Shown: piece after piece, positions 42,533 through 51,582 of the stretch
Layout: the number at the start of each line of letters is the position of its first letter
Numbering within the stretch: position 1 is the first letter of the stretch
NCBI GenBank assembly: GCA_023229645.1
Contig: JALNYU010000012.1
Coordinates: 1-64,000, forward strand
Reading direction: 5' to 3'
DNA: 64,000 bases
DNA from: Nevskia sp.
Lineage (GTDB): Bacteria > Pseudomonadota > Gammaproteobacteria > Nevskiales > Nevskiaceae
Translations under genes and position numbers: made by a program
Notes under the pieces: generated by a model
The model's database searches: none
What the model saw: only the letters and a program-made list of their open reading frames with translations
What the model was told of the DNA's origin: nothing

Positions 42533-42562
42533 GGCCCTCGCGATCAGCTGATCGCGAGGGCC
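42533..42562. terminator. 30-base perfect palindrome between convergent genes
   Basis: Each half (GGCCCTCGCGATCAG and its complement) is 15 bases without loop. It stands between the TauE/SafE-like gene and the stress-protein gene, whose ends converge here. It probably terminates both, though there is no clear U-run on the rightward side; a T-rich TCTTTCCTTTTT follows. Confidence 0.6.
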
Positions 42563-42580
42563 GACGCGCATCTTTCCTTT

Positions 42581-43594
42581 TTAGGCGGCCATACCTTCTT
42601 GCTCCAGCACCGGCAGATCGGCCTGCAAGGCGGTGTGGCGTTTGCGCAACGCCGGCAGATCCAGCACCTGACCGATTTGGGCGGCAATCGTGCTTGGTTT
42701 GACCAGCAGCACGTCGCTATCGACGTGCTGGACCAACCATTCGGACGTACTGCCAAGCAGCAGGCGGTCCCAAGCGTTGTGATACGTCGAGCCGAGCACG
42801 AGCAGGCCAACACCGTTGTCTTTCACGTAATCTGCCAACGTCGCGCCGGGCCAGCCGACTAGGCGCGTACGGCTATCCACCGGTACACGGTGCGAACTCA
42901 TGAACCGGTTGTACGCCTGCAAATGCGTAGTATTGGTCAGCTCGTAAACATCGATCGCGCCAACCGCATCGAGCCCCGGCTGGGTTACCGGCAAGTAAGG
43001 GAAGACTGAGACAACGTTTAAATCGGCGCGCAAATATTCAGCGACGCGTTGCGCCTGATCGACAACTGACGCATTCAGACCGTCGGCGTCGGTCGGCTCG
43101 GCCAGCACATCGACCGCTGCAGCGACACGGGTCAATTTCTGCTCTGAGCCAGGGCCGACCAACATCAGGTTGCAGGGCAGCAGCCGCATCAGCTTCCAAT
43201 CGAGCGGCGTAAACAGCGCGCGCATTAAAAAGGACTCATGCCGGGCGTCTTTAATGAACAAATCGGCCCCGACATCAAGCACTTTGGCGATCATCGCCTC
43301 ATCTGCACGCGGCGCCCACATAACATCGCATTCGACCGGGAAGCCGGCCCCGGCGTGATCCGCCGCTAGCCGGGCAACAGTCCGCTGATGCTCCTGGATA
43401 AAGTCATGGCGCGCGCGACGGGTGACATCAGGATGTACATGACCGATCGCGGCGTCGATCGCGCTATCGTGGACAAACCCGCAGAAATGCAAAGTCGCGC
43501 CGCTGGCTTTAGCCAGCGCAACTGCTCGATGAACTGCGGGCGAAAGCGATGTTGCGGAATCAACTGCAACGACAATTACGGCGAGCTTATTCAT
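42581..43594 (-). CDS. Tandem universal stress protein
   Basis: A 337-residue cytoplasmic protein with two Usp domains. The first starts at NKLAVIVVAVD and the second has LVLGSTYHNAWDRLLLGSTSEWL, an ATP-binding loop of the GX2GX9GS type in the second domain. The ATG at 43594 has GAGGAAG upstream and the gene overlaps the diguanylate-like gene by none but lies 12 bases after its stop. Such double-Usp proteins are often controlled by FNR or Anr in microaerobic growth. Confidence 0.87.
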   Translation of the reverse strand: MNKLAVIVVAVDSATSLSPAVHRAVALAKASGATLHFCGFVHDSAIDAAIGHVHPDVTRRARHDFIQEHQRTVARLAADHAGAGFPVECDVMWAPRADEAMIAKVLDVGADLFIKDARHESFLMRALFTPLDWKLMRLLPCNLMLVGPGSEQKLTRVAAAVDVLAEPTDADGLNASVVDQAQRVAEYLRADLNVVSVFPYLPVTQPGLDAVGAIDVYELTNTTHLQAYNRFMSSHRVPVDSRTRLVGWPGATLADYVKDNGVGLLVLGSTYHNAWDRLLLGSTSEWLVQHVDSDVLLVKPSTIAAQIGQVLDLPALRKRHTALQADLPVLEQEGMAA

Positions 43595-43605
43595 AATCGA
43601 CTTCC

Positions 43606-45273
43606 TCAAAGGATGGCATGTTGAAAATCGCGGCCCAATGTTACGGCAGACGAAACCGGCTTAAGTTCGCCGCCAGCAGTCAGTTGCCGATCAGCGGCGT
43701 ACAGTAGCGCGGAAACCGAGTCGCCGTTTTGCGGCCATTGCGCCACCGCCATGCGGCAGCGCAAGCTCATAATGGCCATCGCCATCGGTAGTGGCTCGTG
43801 TACCGCAGCTTCAATACGGCTGCGTAACGATGCCATTTCAGCGACATTTGCTGGCATCAGCGCAAAACTGTAATTGCCGAGATTGCCGCACAACGTGCCC
43901 GGCAACAGGCATTCGCGCAGTCGCTTGCCGATCAAGGTCAACAACGCAGTTTCGTGCTCGCCGCCGAGATGTGGCACGGCACCGAGTGCGGTTTCGATGT
44001 TGACCAATAACAAGGCGGGTGCTGCCTCGCGCATCACCACTGCCGCAAGGCGCCGCTCGCATTCGTCGATAAATGCGGCGCGGGTCATCAAACCGGTGTG
44101 GCGATCCAGCCCATCAACCGCATCTTGGCGTCCGACATCGGCGTTGACGTCGAAGTGCAACGCCAAATAATGCGTGATGTGGCCGCCGTGACGAACCGGC
44201 GTGATGTTTTGCCGCACGCTGAGCAATTCGCCGTCGATCGTACGATCGACGGTTTCGCCCGACCACGCTTGGCCGCTGCACAAGGTGGACCACAACTCGC
44301 GGTAATACCGCGGCCCGTGACGGCCCGACTGCAGCAGGCGCGGCGTCTGTCCCAAAACCGCTTCCCGAGAATAGCCGTAAACCTCCGAAAAAGCGTCATT
44401 AATCCAAACAAATGTGCCATTGTCATCGGTGACAAAAGCCGGCGTCGCCGCGCCTTGCAACGCCCCGGTGACAAGGCGTTGCTCATTAATCGTCAACGCC
44501 TCGCATAAGCGCCGCGCGAGCCAACCGACCCAGCGATTGAGGAAATCAGCGGTGGTCTGCTCGCTAAGATCGTCGTGGCCCCAGGCAAATACTTCGAGCA
44601 GCAACGGTTGCTCGAAGCCACGCAACGGCCACGCGGCGCCAGCACCAACGCCGTGGCGGCGCAGATTTACCACTTCGGGATCAATGTCAGCTTCGTCAAA
44701 AATCTGAGTCACTGCGGCGCCTTTGCGCGCAGCGCGGGCCGCGAGTGTTGCAGTGCACGGACGCAAGGTTTCCAACGATTCGCTCAACATGCGCACCGCC
44801 GGTAGTGCTGAAGGATCGCCGGCGCAGGCGACTTCGCGCAGGTCGGAGTCGCCTGCTTCGAGCACGCGAACAGCGGCGAGTTCAAGCCGATCGTGCAGAA
44901 TGCGACACAACGTATCGAGTGCGGCATCCAACGTGCCGCCTTGGGCGAGGTCGTCGACCAAGCGCTCGAACGCCCGAAATGCGGTGGCGTCGAGGCTATC
45001 CGACCCGGCCGACGGCAAGGCCAGCAGCATGCTGCCGTCGGCTTCGGTTAACGGCAGACACAGGGGCAGCGTCCATAACCGTTGTCCTTTGGGCAAACGC
45101 AACCAGCGCGGCTCGGCGACGTCCAAACCCCGCACCTGCTGGTCGCGTAGCTCCTGCGCCAGCGCCGAGAGCACCATCGAAACAACGTTGCGCTCCGGCA
45201 TTAAGCGCAGCGCATTGGAATTGAATGGAGATACGTTGCCGACTGGGTCGATCGTAAAAATGGGGGTTGCCAT
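43606..45273 (-). CDS. GAF-PAS-degenerate GGDEF protein
   Basis: A 555-residue regulator. A short N-terminal PAS-like segment (IDPVGNVSPFNSNALRL) is followed by a GAF-like region (about 100-260), then a PAS domain with AFVTDDNGTFVWINDAF, and a GGDEF-like domain starting GLMTRAAFIDECERR. The active-site loop reads GNYSF instead of GG(D/E)EF, so cyclase activity is improbable. The start at 45273 has AAGGAG eight bases ahead. It is followed by the Usp gene and is divergent from hemN, with an FNR-type box in the gap. Confidence 0.82.
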   Translation of the reverse strand: MATPIFTIDPVGNVSPFNSNALRLMPERNVVSMVLSALAQELRDQQVRGLDVAEPRWLRLPKGQRLWTLPLCLPLTEADGSMLLALPSAGSDSLDATAFRAFERLVDDLAQGGTLDAALDTLCRILHDRLELAAVRVLEAGDSDLREVACAGDPSALPAVRMLSESLETLRPCTATLAARAARKGAAVTQIFDEADIDPEVVNLRRHGVGAGAAWPLRGFEQPLLLEVFAWGHDDLSEQTTADFLNRWVGWLARRLCEALTINEQRLVTGALQGAATPAFVTDDNGTFVWINDAFSEVYGYSREAVLGQTPRLLQSGRHGPRYYRELWSTLCSGQAWSGETVDRTIDGELLSVRQNITPVRHGGHITHYLALHFDVNADVGRQDAVDGLDRHTGLMTRAAFIDECERRLAAVVMREAAPALLLVNIETALGAVPHLGGEHETALLTLIGKRLRECLLPGTLCGNLGNYSFALMPANVAEMASLRSRIEAAVHEPLPMAMAIMSLRCRMAVAQWPQNGDSVSALLYAADRQLTAGGELKPVSSAVTLGRDFQHAIL

Positions 45274-45345
45274 GAAATCCGCTCCTTCGCGCAACGGCTG
45301 CGCCTTTTCTTAACGCAAGCCTCCGTCAGATAGGGTCTTGCCGCT

Positions 45346-45359
45346 TTGACCTGGATCAA
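45346..45359. promoter_or_regulatory. FNR-type box in the GGDEF/hemN divergent gap
   Basis: TTGAC-CTGG-ATCAA differs from the FNR consensus TTGAT-N4-ATCAA at one base. It is centred about 61 bases before the hemN ATG and about 79 before the GGDEF gene start. It can act on hemN and perhaps on the leftward genes. Confidence 0.75.
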
Positions 45360-45413
45360 GGTTCGCACCGCACCGCGCCCGTAACGTAGCGGCATCGCAT
45401 TGGAGATTTCAGG

Positions 45414-46850
45414 ATGACTTCGTCGACGTTCACGCAGAACCGCCAGGCCGCACTCGGTGCGATTCCTTCGGCCGAGTTAATCAGCCGCTATGATCGCCCC
45501 GGTCCGCGTTACACCTCGTATCCAACTGCGGCCGAATTCAAAGACACGTTCACTGAATCTGATCGTCTCGCGGCGATCGCCAGCGCAGCACCTGGCCCAC
45601 TTTCGGCTTACATCCATGTGCCGTTCTGCTCCAGCCCCTGTTTCTATTGCGCCTGCACGAAGGTGATTACCCGTCGGCTGGATATGGCCGACGCTTACGT
45701 CAATCGTCTGGAACGTGAAATCGAGTGGGTTGGCAACCAATTCGATGGCGCCCGCTCCCTGCAGCAGTTGCACTTCGGCGGCGGTACGCCAACGTTTTTG
45801 AGTATCGATCACTTAAGCTGCATTTTCGGCAGCCTTGATCGCCACTTCGGGCTCGTGACCGACTCAGATCGTGAATACTCGATCGAAATCGACCCGAGAA
45901 CCGTACAACCGACGACGATGGCCGAACTCGCGGCACTGGGCTTCAACCGCGCCAGTTTCGGCATCCAAGATTTTGATCCCGACGTGCAGCGCGCCGTTAA
46001 CCGTGAACAAACGCCCGAAGAAACCGCAGCGCTGTTAGATGCGGCGCGCCGCGCTGGATTTAGCTCACTATCGATTGATCTGATTTACGGCCTGCCGAAA
46101 CAGACCCAGGATTCATTTACACGCACGCTGGATCAAGTCATCGCGATGCAACCCGACCGCGTTGCCGCGTATAGCTATGCGCATCTTCCGGAGCGCTTCA
46201 AACCGCAACGGCAGATCGAAGATGCGGATTTACCGAGCGCCGCGGAAAAGCTCGGTCTGTTGTTGCTGATCGGCCGTAAGCTAACTGAGGCCGGTTATGT
46301 CGCGATCGGCATGGATCACTATGCGAGGCCGGCCGACACGCTGGCCGTCGCACTGACCGACGGCGGCTTGCATCGCAACTTCCAGGGGTATTCAACGCAC
46401 GCTGCCTTGGATCTAGTTGGCTTCGGCATGAGCGCGATCAGCCGCATCGGCAACTGTTACAGCCAGAACGCACGCACGCTACCCGGCTATTACGGCGCAA
46501 TTGATTACGGCGCGTTGCCGATCGAACGCGGCATTCGCCTGACGCACGACGACCGCGTGCGGCGCGAAACGATCGAGCAAATCATGTGTCGTGGCGAAGT
46601 CGACGAAGCTGCAATTTCCGAACAATTTGGCATTAATTTCGAACGCTACTTCGCCGCCGAACTGGCCGAAATGGCGCAATTGGAAGCCGATGGTCTGGTC
46701 CGCCGTCTGCCGGGGAAGCTACAAGTCACGGCGATTGGGCGCCACTTGCTGCGGCCCATTGCGATGCCGTTCGACGCTTACTTGCGTCGCAGCGCCGCTG
46801 CACCGACGCTGCACGCGCCGCCGGTGCGGCGCTATTCAAGGACGATTTAA
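45414..46850 (+). CDS. hemN: Oxygen-independent coproporphyrinogen III oxidase
   Basis: A 478-residue radical SAM enzyme for heme synthesis without oxygen. The cluster motif CSSPCFYCAC supplies Cys72, Cys76, Cys79 and Cys81, and an early RYTSYPTAAEF block and the later GFGMSAISR are typical. The gene precedes fnr, in the usual hemN-fnr order, and has an FNR-type box upstream, so it should be induced at low oxygen. Confidence 0.96.
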   Translation: MTSSTFTQNRQAALGAIPSAELISRYDRPGPRYTSYPTAAEFKDTFTESDRLAAIASAAPGPLSAYIHVPFCSSPCFYCACTKVITRRLDMADAYVNRLEREIEWVGNQFDGARSLQQLHFGGGTPTFLSIDHLSCIFGSLDRHFGLVTDSDREYSIEIDPRTVQPTTMAELAALGFNRASFGIQDFDPDVQRAVNREQTPEETAALLDAARRAGFSSLSIDLIYGLPKQTQDSFTRTLDQVIAMQPDRVAAYSYAHLPERFKPQRQIEDADLPSAAEKLGLLLLIGRKLTEAGYVAIGMDHYARPADTLAVALTDGGLHRNFQGYSTHAALDLVGFGMSAISRIGNCYSQNARTLPGYYGAIDYGALPIERGIRLTHDDRVRRETIEQIMCRGEVDEAAISEQFGINFERYFAAELAEMAQLEADGLVRRLPGKLQVTAIGRHLLRPIAMPFDAYLRRSAAAPTLHAPPVRRYSRTI

Positions 46851-46901
46851 TCGCAACCGCTTTCCCGGCAACATTTTTTATCGGAAATTTGAGACGCCGT
46901 G

Positions 46902-47687
46902 ATGCCATCCGCCCCGCCGCAGCCGAAGAACGCAAATTCGACCGTGATCCCAATTCGGGCTTTTGGCACGTCTGCAGAACCCGCGGCGCCGCTAGTGGTG
47001 AGCGATCCCTGCGGCAACTGCCACAGCCGCACGTATAGCTTGTGCGCTTGCTTATCGCCTGGGCGCCTAGAAAGCTTGGCGCAGACGGTAATGCGAACAC
47101 GGCTGCGCGCGCACGAAACGCTGTTCGAGCGCGGCGAAAAAGCAGAGTTCGTCTATACCGTAACGTCCGGCGCGTTGAAGCTCTATAGCTTGCTGCCCGA
47201 TGGTCGGCGGCAGATCGTCGGCTTCCCCTATCCTGGGGATTTTCTCAACGTCGGCCCACAGGAATCGCATCTGCTTAGCTGTGAGGCAGTGACCGAAACC
47301 ACGCTGTGCCGGTTTACCCGCAGCGAGTACGCAGCGTTTCTCGAGAATTACCGGGAGCTGAAGCAGGCCCTGGTCGAGCGCACGGGCGACGAGTTACAAC
47401 TCGCGCAAATGCAGATGACGGTGCTCGGCCGCAAAACCGCGAGCGAACGCGTGGCCTCGTTCCTTTTGCAGCTGCTGAACAAGCGCAGTCAGCTGTCGGC
47501 CAACGTCGTACATTTGCCGATGACGCGTACCGACATCGCCGACTACCTCGGCCTGACCACCGAAACCGTCAGCCGCACGTTTTCGCAATTCCGCCGCGAT
47601 GGCTTGATCAATCTGACGATCTCCGAGCGCGTAGGTCTCACCAATGTCGCTGCGCTCAGCCAACTCGCGGCCGGGTTACGCAGCTAG
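46902..47687 (+). CDS. fnr: FNR-type oxygen-sensing transcription factor
   Basis: A 261-residue CRP/FNR regulator. N-terminal cysteines at 37, 40, 48 and 50 (CGNC and CAC) and Cys127 in SCEAV could hold a [4Fe-4S] cluster. The cNMP-like domain is followed by a C-terminal HTH whose recognition helix reads TTETVSRTFSQF, retaining the Glu-Ser-Arg contacts for TTGAT boxes. The ATG at 46902 is preferred to the GTG three bases earlier. It is the likely regulator of the two boxes found in this region. Its end is four bases from the purF end, convergent. Confidence 0.93.
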   Translation: MPSAPPQPKNANSTVIPIRAFGTSAEPAAPLVVSDPCGNCHSRTYSLCACLSPGRLESLAQTVMRTRLRAHETLFERGEKAEFVYTVTSGALKLYSLLPDGRRQIVGFPYPGDFLNVGPQESHLLSCEAVTETTLCRFTRSEYAAFLENYRELKQALVERTGDELQLAQMQMTVLGRKTASERVASFLLQLLNKRSQLSANVVHLPMTRTDIADYLGLTTETVSRTFSQFRRDGLINLTISERVGLTNVAALSQLAAGLRS

Positions 47688-47691
47688 CGGA

Positions 47692-49209
47692 TCAGCGCGC
47701 GTTCTGGAGATCGATCACGACGTTCCCAGCCCGTACGCGGCGCGCTTCTTTCGCTGCATCAGAGCGAAATAGCTCAAGCTGGCTTAAATAGTTGTCGTCG
47801 ATATCTTGGGTCACATATTCGCCGGTGAATACCGAGCAATCGAAGCGTTCGATCTTCGCGTGCTTGTGCAGAACGGCTTCGATCAAATCTTCCAGATCTT
47901 GGTAGATCAGTCGATCAGCGCCGAGCAGGCGCTCCAGCTGAACCAGCGTGCGGCCGTGGGCGACAAGTTCGGAAACCGTCGGCATATCGATGCCGTAAAC
48001 ATTGGGGAAACGCACCGGCGGCGCAGCCGAGGCAAAGTAAACTTTGCGGGCGCCGGAATCACGTGCCATTTGGATAATTTCCTGGCTGGTGGTGCCGCGG
48101 ACAATGGAGTCATCGACCAGCAGCACGTTTTTGCCACGGAACTCGACATCGATCGGATTCAATTTCTGCCGCACCGACTTCTGCCGTTGCGCTTGGCCCG
48201 GCATGATGAACGTGCGGCCGATGTAGCGATTCTTGATAAACCCTTCGCGATAACGTACGCCGAGCCGCGCGGCGACTTCGGCGCCAGCAACGCGCGAGGT
48301 ATCCGGAATGGGGATAACGACATCAATATCGTGATCCGGCCATTCGCGCAGTATCTTTTCGGCGAGCTTGATACCCATGCGCAGCCGCGCGCGATAGACG
48401 TAAATCTTGTCCATTACCGAATCCGGCCGGGCGAGATAAACGTGTTCAAAGATGCAAGGCGAACACACCGGATTGGCCGCACACTGACGAACATGCAGCT
48501 TGCCGTCGAGCGTGATGTAAACCGCTTCGCCCGGCCCGATATCGGCGATGAGTTCGAAGCCGGCGGCGTCCAACGCAACACTTTCGGATGCAATCATGTA
48601 ATCAACGCCGTCCGGGCCTTCGCGACGGCCGTACACCACCGGGCGTATGCCGAAAGGATCGCGAAAACCGACAATGCCGTAGCCGCTAATCAGCGCCACG
48701 CAAGCGTAAGCGCCGCGGGCGCGGACGTGAACGCGCGAGATCGCCTCGAACACGTCGGCTGGCGCCACGCGCTGCGTCCCACTCATCATCAATTCGTGCG
48801 CGAAGACGTTCAGCAGCACTTCTGAATCAGAATCGGTATTGAGGTGGCGACGGTCGCCGTCAAACAATTCTTGTTTCAGCAGGTCGGCATTGGTCAGATT
48901 GCCGTTATGCGATAAGGCAATGCCGAACGGCGTGTTGGTGTAAAACGGTTGCGCTTCGGCCGATGTCGCGCAGCCCGCAGTTGGGTAGCGAACGTGACCG
49001 ATACCCATGTTGCCGCGCAGCCGGATCATGTATTCGTCTTTATTGAAGACGTCCCGCACGAGTCCGTTGTCTTTGTGCAGATAAAGGCGATTGCCTTCGT
49101 TGGTGATCATGCCAGCGGCGTCCTGGCCGCGGTGCTGGAGCATGGTCAGTGCGTCATAAATTTCCTGGTTAACGGGATTCTTCGCAACGATTCCGACAAT
49201 GCCGCACAT
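47692..49209 (-). CDS. purF: Amidophosphoribosyltransferase
   Basis: A 505-residue enzyme for the first step of purine synthesis. The N-terminal glutaminase has Cys2 (MCGIVGIVA), and the PRPP-binding loop VLLVDDSIVRGTT is present. The Cys-containing part CAANPVCSPCIFEHVY is typical of the family. The gene follows cvpA by two bases in the usual cvpA-purF order. Confidence 0.97.
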   Translation of the reverse strand: MCGIVGIVAKNPVNQEIYDALTMLQHRGQDAAGMITNEGNRLYLHKDNGLVRDVFNKDEYMIRLRGNMGIGHVRYPTAGCATSAEAQPFYTNTPFGIALSHNGNLTNADLLKQELFDGDRRHLNTDSDSEVLLNVFAHELMMSGTQRVAPADVFEAISRVHVRARGAYACVALISGYGIVGFRDPFGIRPVVYGRREGPDGVDYMIASESVALDAAGFELIADIGPGEAVYITLDGKLHVRQCAANPVCSPCIFEHVYLARPDSVMDKIYVYRARLRMGIKLAEKILREWPDHDIDVVIPIPDTSRVAGAEVAARLGVRYREGFIKNRYIGRTFIMPGQAQRQKSVRQKLNPIDVEFRGKNVLLVDDSIVRGTTSQEIIQMARDSGARKVYFASAAPPVRFPNVYGIDMPTVSELVAHGRTLVQLERLLGADRLIYQDLEDLIEAVLHKHAKIERFDCSVFTGEYVTQDIDDNYLSQLELFRSDAAKEARRVRAGNVVIDLQNAR

Positions 49210-49211
49210 GA

Positions 49212-49736
49212 TTAATGCTCCACCTTGGATTTTGCAGATTCCGGTTTCAGCAGCCAGGCCGAAACCAACCAGTTTTCCGGGATAAGCCCCTGCAAGTCAG
49301 CTGCCAGCGGCTCTAAACGCGGGACGAATAACGAGCGGTGCCACCACGATTCGTCCTTCGCCGCACTATTGGCGACGAGCATGACGACGACAATCGAAAT
49401 TAAGACGCCACGGATCAAGCCCAAGCCCGCGCCGAGCATGCGGTCGACGCCGCCGAGTCCCGCACTTTTCACCAGCGTGGCAATGGCCCAGGTCAGCAGC
49501 GCGCCAACTAACAACACCGCTAAAAAGACCAGTGCATATGCGGCAACGTTACGTACGCTGGGGGTTTGAATCGAGGATTGCAAGGCGTCCGCGACCATAG
49601 GCGCGTAGCGTAGGCTCAGCACAAAGGCTAATACCCAACTCGCAAGACTGAGCGCTTCGCGAACAAAGCCGCGAAGAACGCCGACGAGAATTGAAAAAAG
49701 CACGATGCCTATGAAGGTGTAGTCAACCCAGATCAT
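49212..49736 (-). CDS. cvpA: CvpA family membrane protein
   Basis: A 174-residue membrane protein with four hydrophobic segments and the block GFVREALSLASWVLAFVLSL. The start at 49736 (MIWVDYTF) is the usual family start; a GTG or ATG five codons earlier is possible. CvpA is known for colicin V production and affects envelope and purF expression. It begins the cvpA-purF operon and is divergent from the protease gene. Confidence 0.9.
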   Translation of the reverse strand: MIWVDYTFIGIVLFSILVGVLRGFVREALSLASWVLAFVLSLRYAPMVADALQSSIQTPSVRNVAAYALVFLAVLLVGALLTWAIATLVKSAGLGGVDRMLGAGLGLIRGVLISIVVVMLVANSAAKDESWWHRSLFVPRLEPLAADLQGLIPENWLVSAWLLKPESAKSKVEH

Positions 49737-49974
49737 GCCGTGCACGAGCACCCTGCGAAACGCCGCGCGGAGTTTATCATTGCAAATCGATGACTGGGGC
49801 GTCGACCGAAAATATAGAAACCCGAGCGTTGTCTCGAAACCTGGGCTTTATCGCGATAATTCAATGGTTTTTCGGTTACAGCTCATCCGCAAGGGGATCT
49901 CCAGCCGGGTGAACTTTGTCGATAAAACCGAATCTAACGCTACACTGTGCAGGGTCTCCGGAAAGCCGCCTGAT

Positions 49975-51438
49975 ATGCAAAAATTCTGTCTGTCTCTCGG
50001 CGTGGCCGCACTGGTTTCGATCAGTTCCTTGTCCCACGCCGAACAACCCGTTATTGATCTGCCGCAGATCGGCAATCCTGCCGACTTAGCCATTTCCCCT
50101 GCCGAAGAAATCCGGATCGGCCGGCAGGTGGCGTCGGAGTTGTATTACTACAACTACGTCGTCGAAGACCCGGAACTTACCGAATACCTCGCGTCTGTCG
50201 GCTGGCGCTTAGCCGCCAATGGTGGTGAATCGCCGCCATCGTTCGAATTTTTATTAATCGCCGACCCGCGCATTAACGCTTTTGCGCTGCCCGGCGCCTA
50301 TATCGGCGTCAACGCCGGCTTATTGCTCGCTGCCGCCAACGAAAGCGAGCTCGCCAGCGTTATGGCGCATGAAGAGGCGCACGTTACGCAGCGCCACGCG
50401 GCGCGCAGCGCAAACGAGGGCGAAGTCGCGACAATTGCGACTTGGCTTGCCGTGCTCGCCGCGATCATCGCCGGTTCGGCCAATCCAAATGTGGTAATCG
50501 GCGCGCTATCAATCGGCCAAGGCATCAACTACAACCGCCAGGTAAGCTACACCCGCGCCAATGAATACGAGGCAGATCGCATCGGCATCCGCACGCTGGC
50601 GGCGTCGGGCTTTGATCCAAATGCGATGGCCGGCTTCTTCGCCAAGCTAGAGCAGCAAACCCGGCTGTATGGCAACCAGCTGCCGGAAATTCTGCTGACT
50701 CACCCGATCAACACAACCCGCGTCGCGGAAGCGCAGGAGCGCGCCGCGCAGTATCCGCACCGCGACATCGTTGACTCAGTCGACTTCTCGCTGATGCACG
50801 CGCGGATCCGTACCTTTATCGCGGACTCAGCGAATGACTCAAAAGGCTACTTCACGCGCGAGATCGAGGTCGGCAACGACACACCGGAAAATCGCTACGG
50901 CTTGGCGCTCTCGCTAGAACAACTGGAACAGCACGAAAACGCGATGGTGGCGTTGGCGCCGCTGGTGAAGGAATATCCGAAACAAGTCACGATTAACCTA
51001 CTGCAAGCGCAAATTCTGACCGGGCTCGGCAAAACCAATGAAGCGCTCGACCTTTACGCGAAGACGCTAAGCGTGGTACCGCGCTATGCCCCGGCAATTT
51101 TCGCCTATTCGGAGGCCTTAATCGCCGCGAATAAGCCTGACGAAGCGCGTCAGCTGCTGCTGACGCACGAGCAGGCGCTGGGCAAACGCAACGACACCTA
51201 CCGACTCCTCTCCAGCGCCGCGCGAGCAAGCGGCCGTACCGCTGAAGCCCAATATCAGCAAGCGCTGTATTTAAGCGGCCGCGGCGATCTCGTCTCGGCG
51301 CTACAGCAACTCAATGCCGGCCTGCGCGTTGCCAGTATCACGGCGCAAGATCGCGCACGCCTCAGCGCTAAGCGCCAAGAATTACTGGAAACGATCCCGC
51401 GCGACGAATTGCGCAAATTACAGCGCCAGCCTGGCTAA
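49975..51438 (+). CDS. BepA-type M48 metalloprotease with TPR
   Basis: A 487-residue periplasmic protein with a signal peptide (to about residue 22, SHA). The zinc motif HEEAH (132-136) and the downstream NEYEADRIG Glu form the M48 active site. C-terminal TPR repeats (about 300 onward) bind outer-membrane assembly partners in BepA. It likely degrades or helps LptD-like proteins. The ATG at 49975 (MQKFCL) is preferred over an in-frame codon at 49735. Confidence 0.93.
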   Translation: MQKFCLSLGVAALVSISSLSHAEQPVIDLPQIGNPADLAISPAEEIRIGRQVASELYYYNYVVEDPELTEYLASVGWRLAANGGESPPSFEFLLIADPRINAFALPGAYIGVNAGLLLAAANESELASVMAHEEAHVTQRHAARSANEGEVATIATWLAVLAAIIAGSANPNVVIGALSIGQGINYNRQVSYTRANEYEADRIGIRTLAASGFDPNAMAGFFAKLEQQTRLYGNQLPEILLTHPINTTRVAEAQERAAQYPHRDIVDSVDFSLMHARIRTFIADSANDSKGYFTREIEVGNDTPENRYGLALSLEQLEQHENAMVALAPLVKEYPKQVTINLLQAQILTGLGKTNEALDLYAKTLSVVPRYAPAIFAYSEALIAANKPDEARQLLLTHEQALGKRNDTYRLLSSAARASGRTAEAQYQQALYLSGRGDLVSALQQLNAGLRVASITAQDRARLSAKRQELLETIPRDELRKLQRQPG

Positions 51439-51582
51439 TCCTCGCGACGCTACCAGCTCGGCTGTGGGGTTGGGCGGGGCTACAGCGCCTTTGTGGCGGT
51501 CTTTACCGAACGCCGTGAAGCGGTGTTTGGAGTTTTAGCTCCAGCTGCCGGGCCACGCGCTAATCACCGCAAGCCGATAGCC

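Noticed and set aside
47806..48825. 339-residue frame antisense to purF
   Set aside because: It is the mirror of purF codons in a GC-rich genome and shows no domain or ribosome site.
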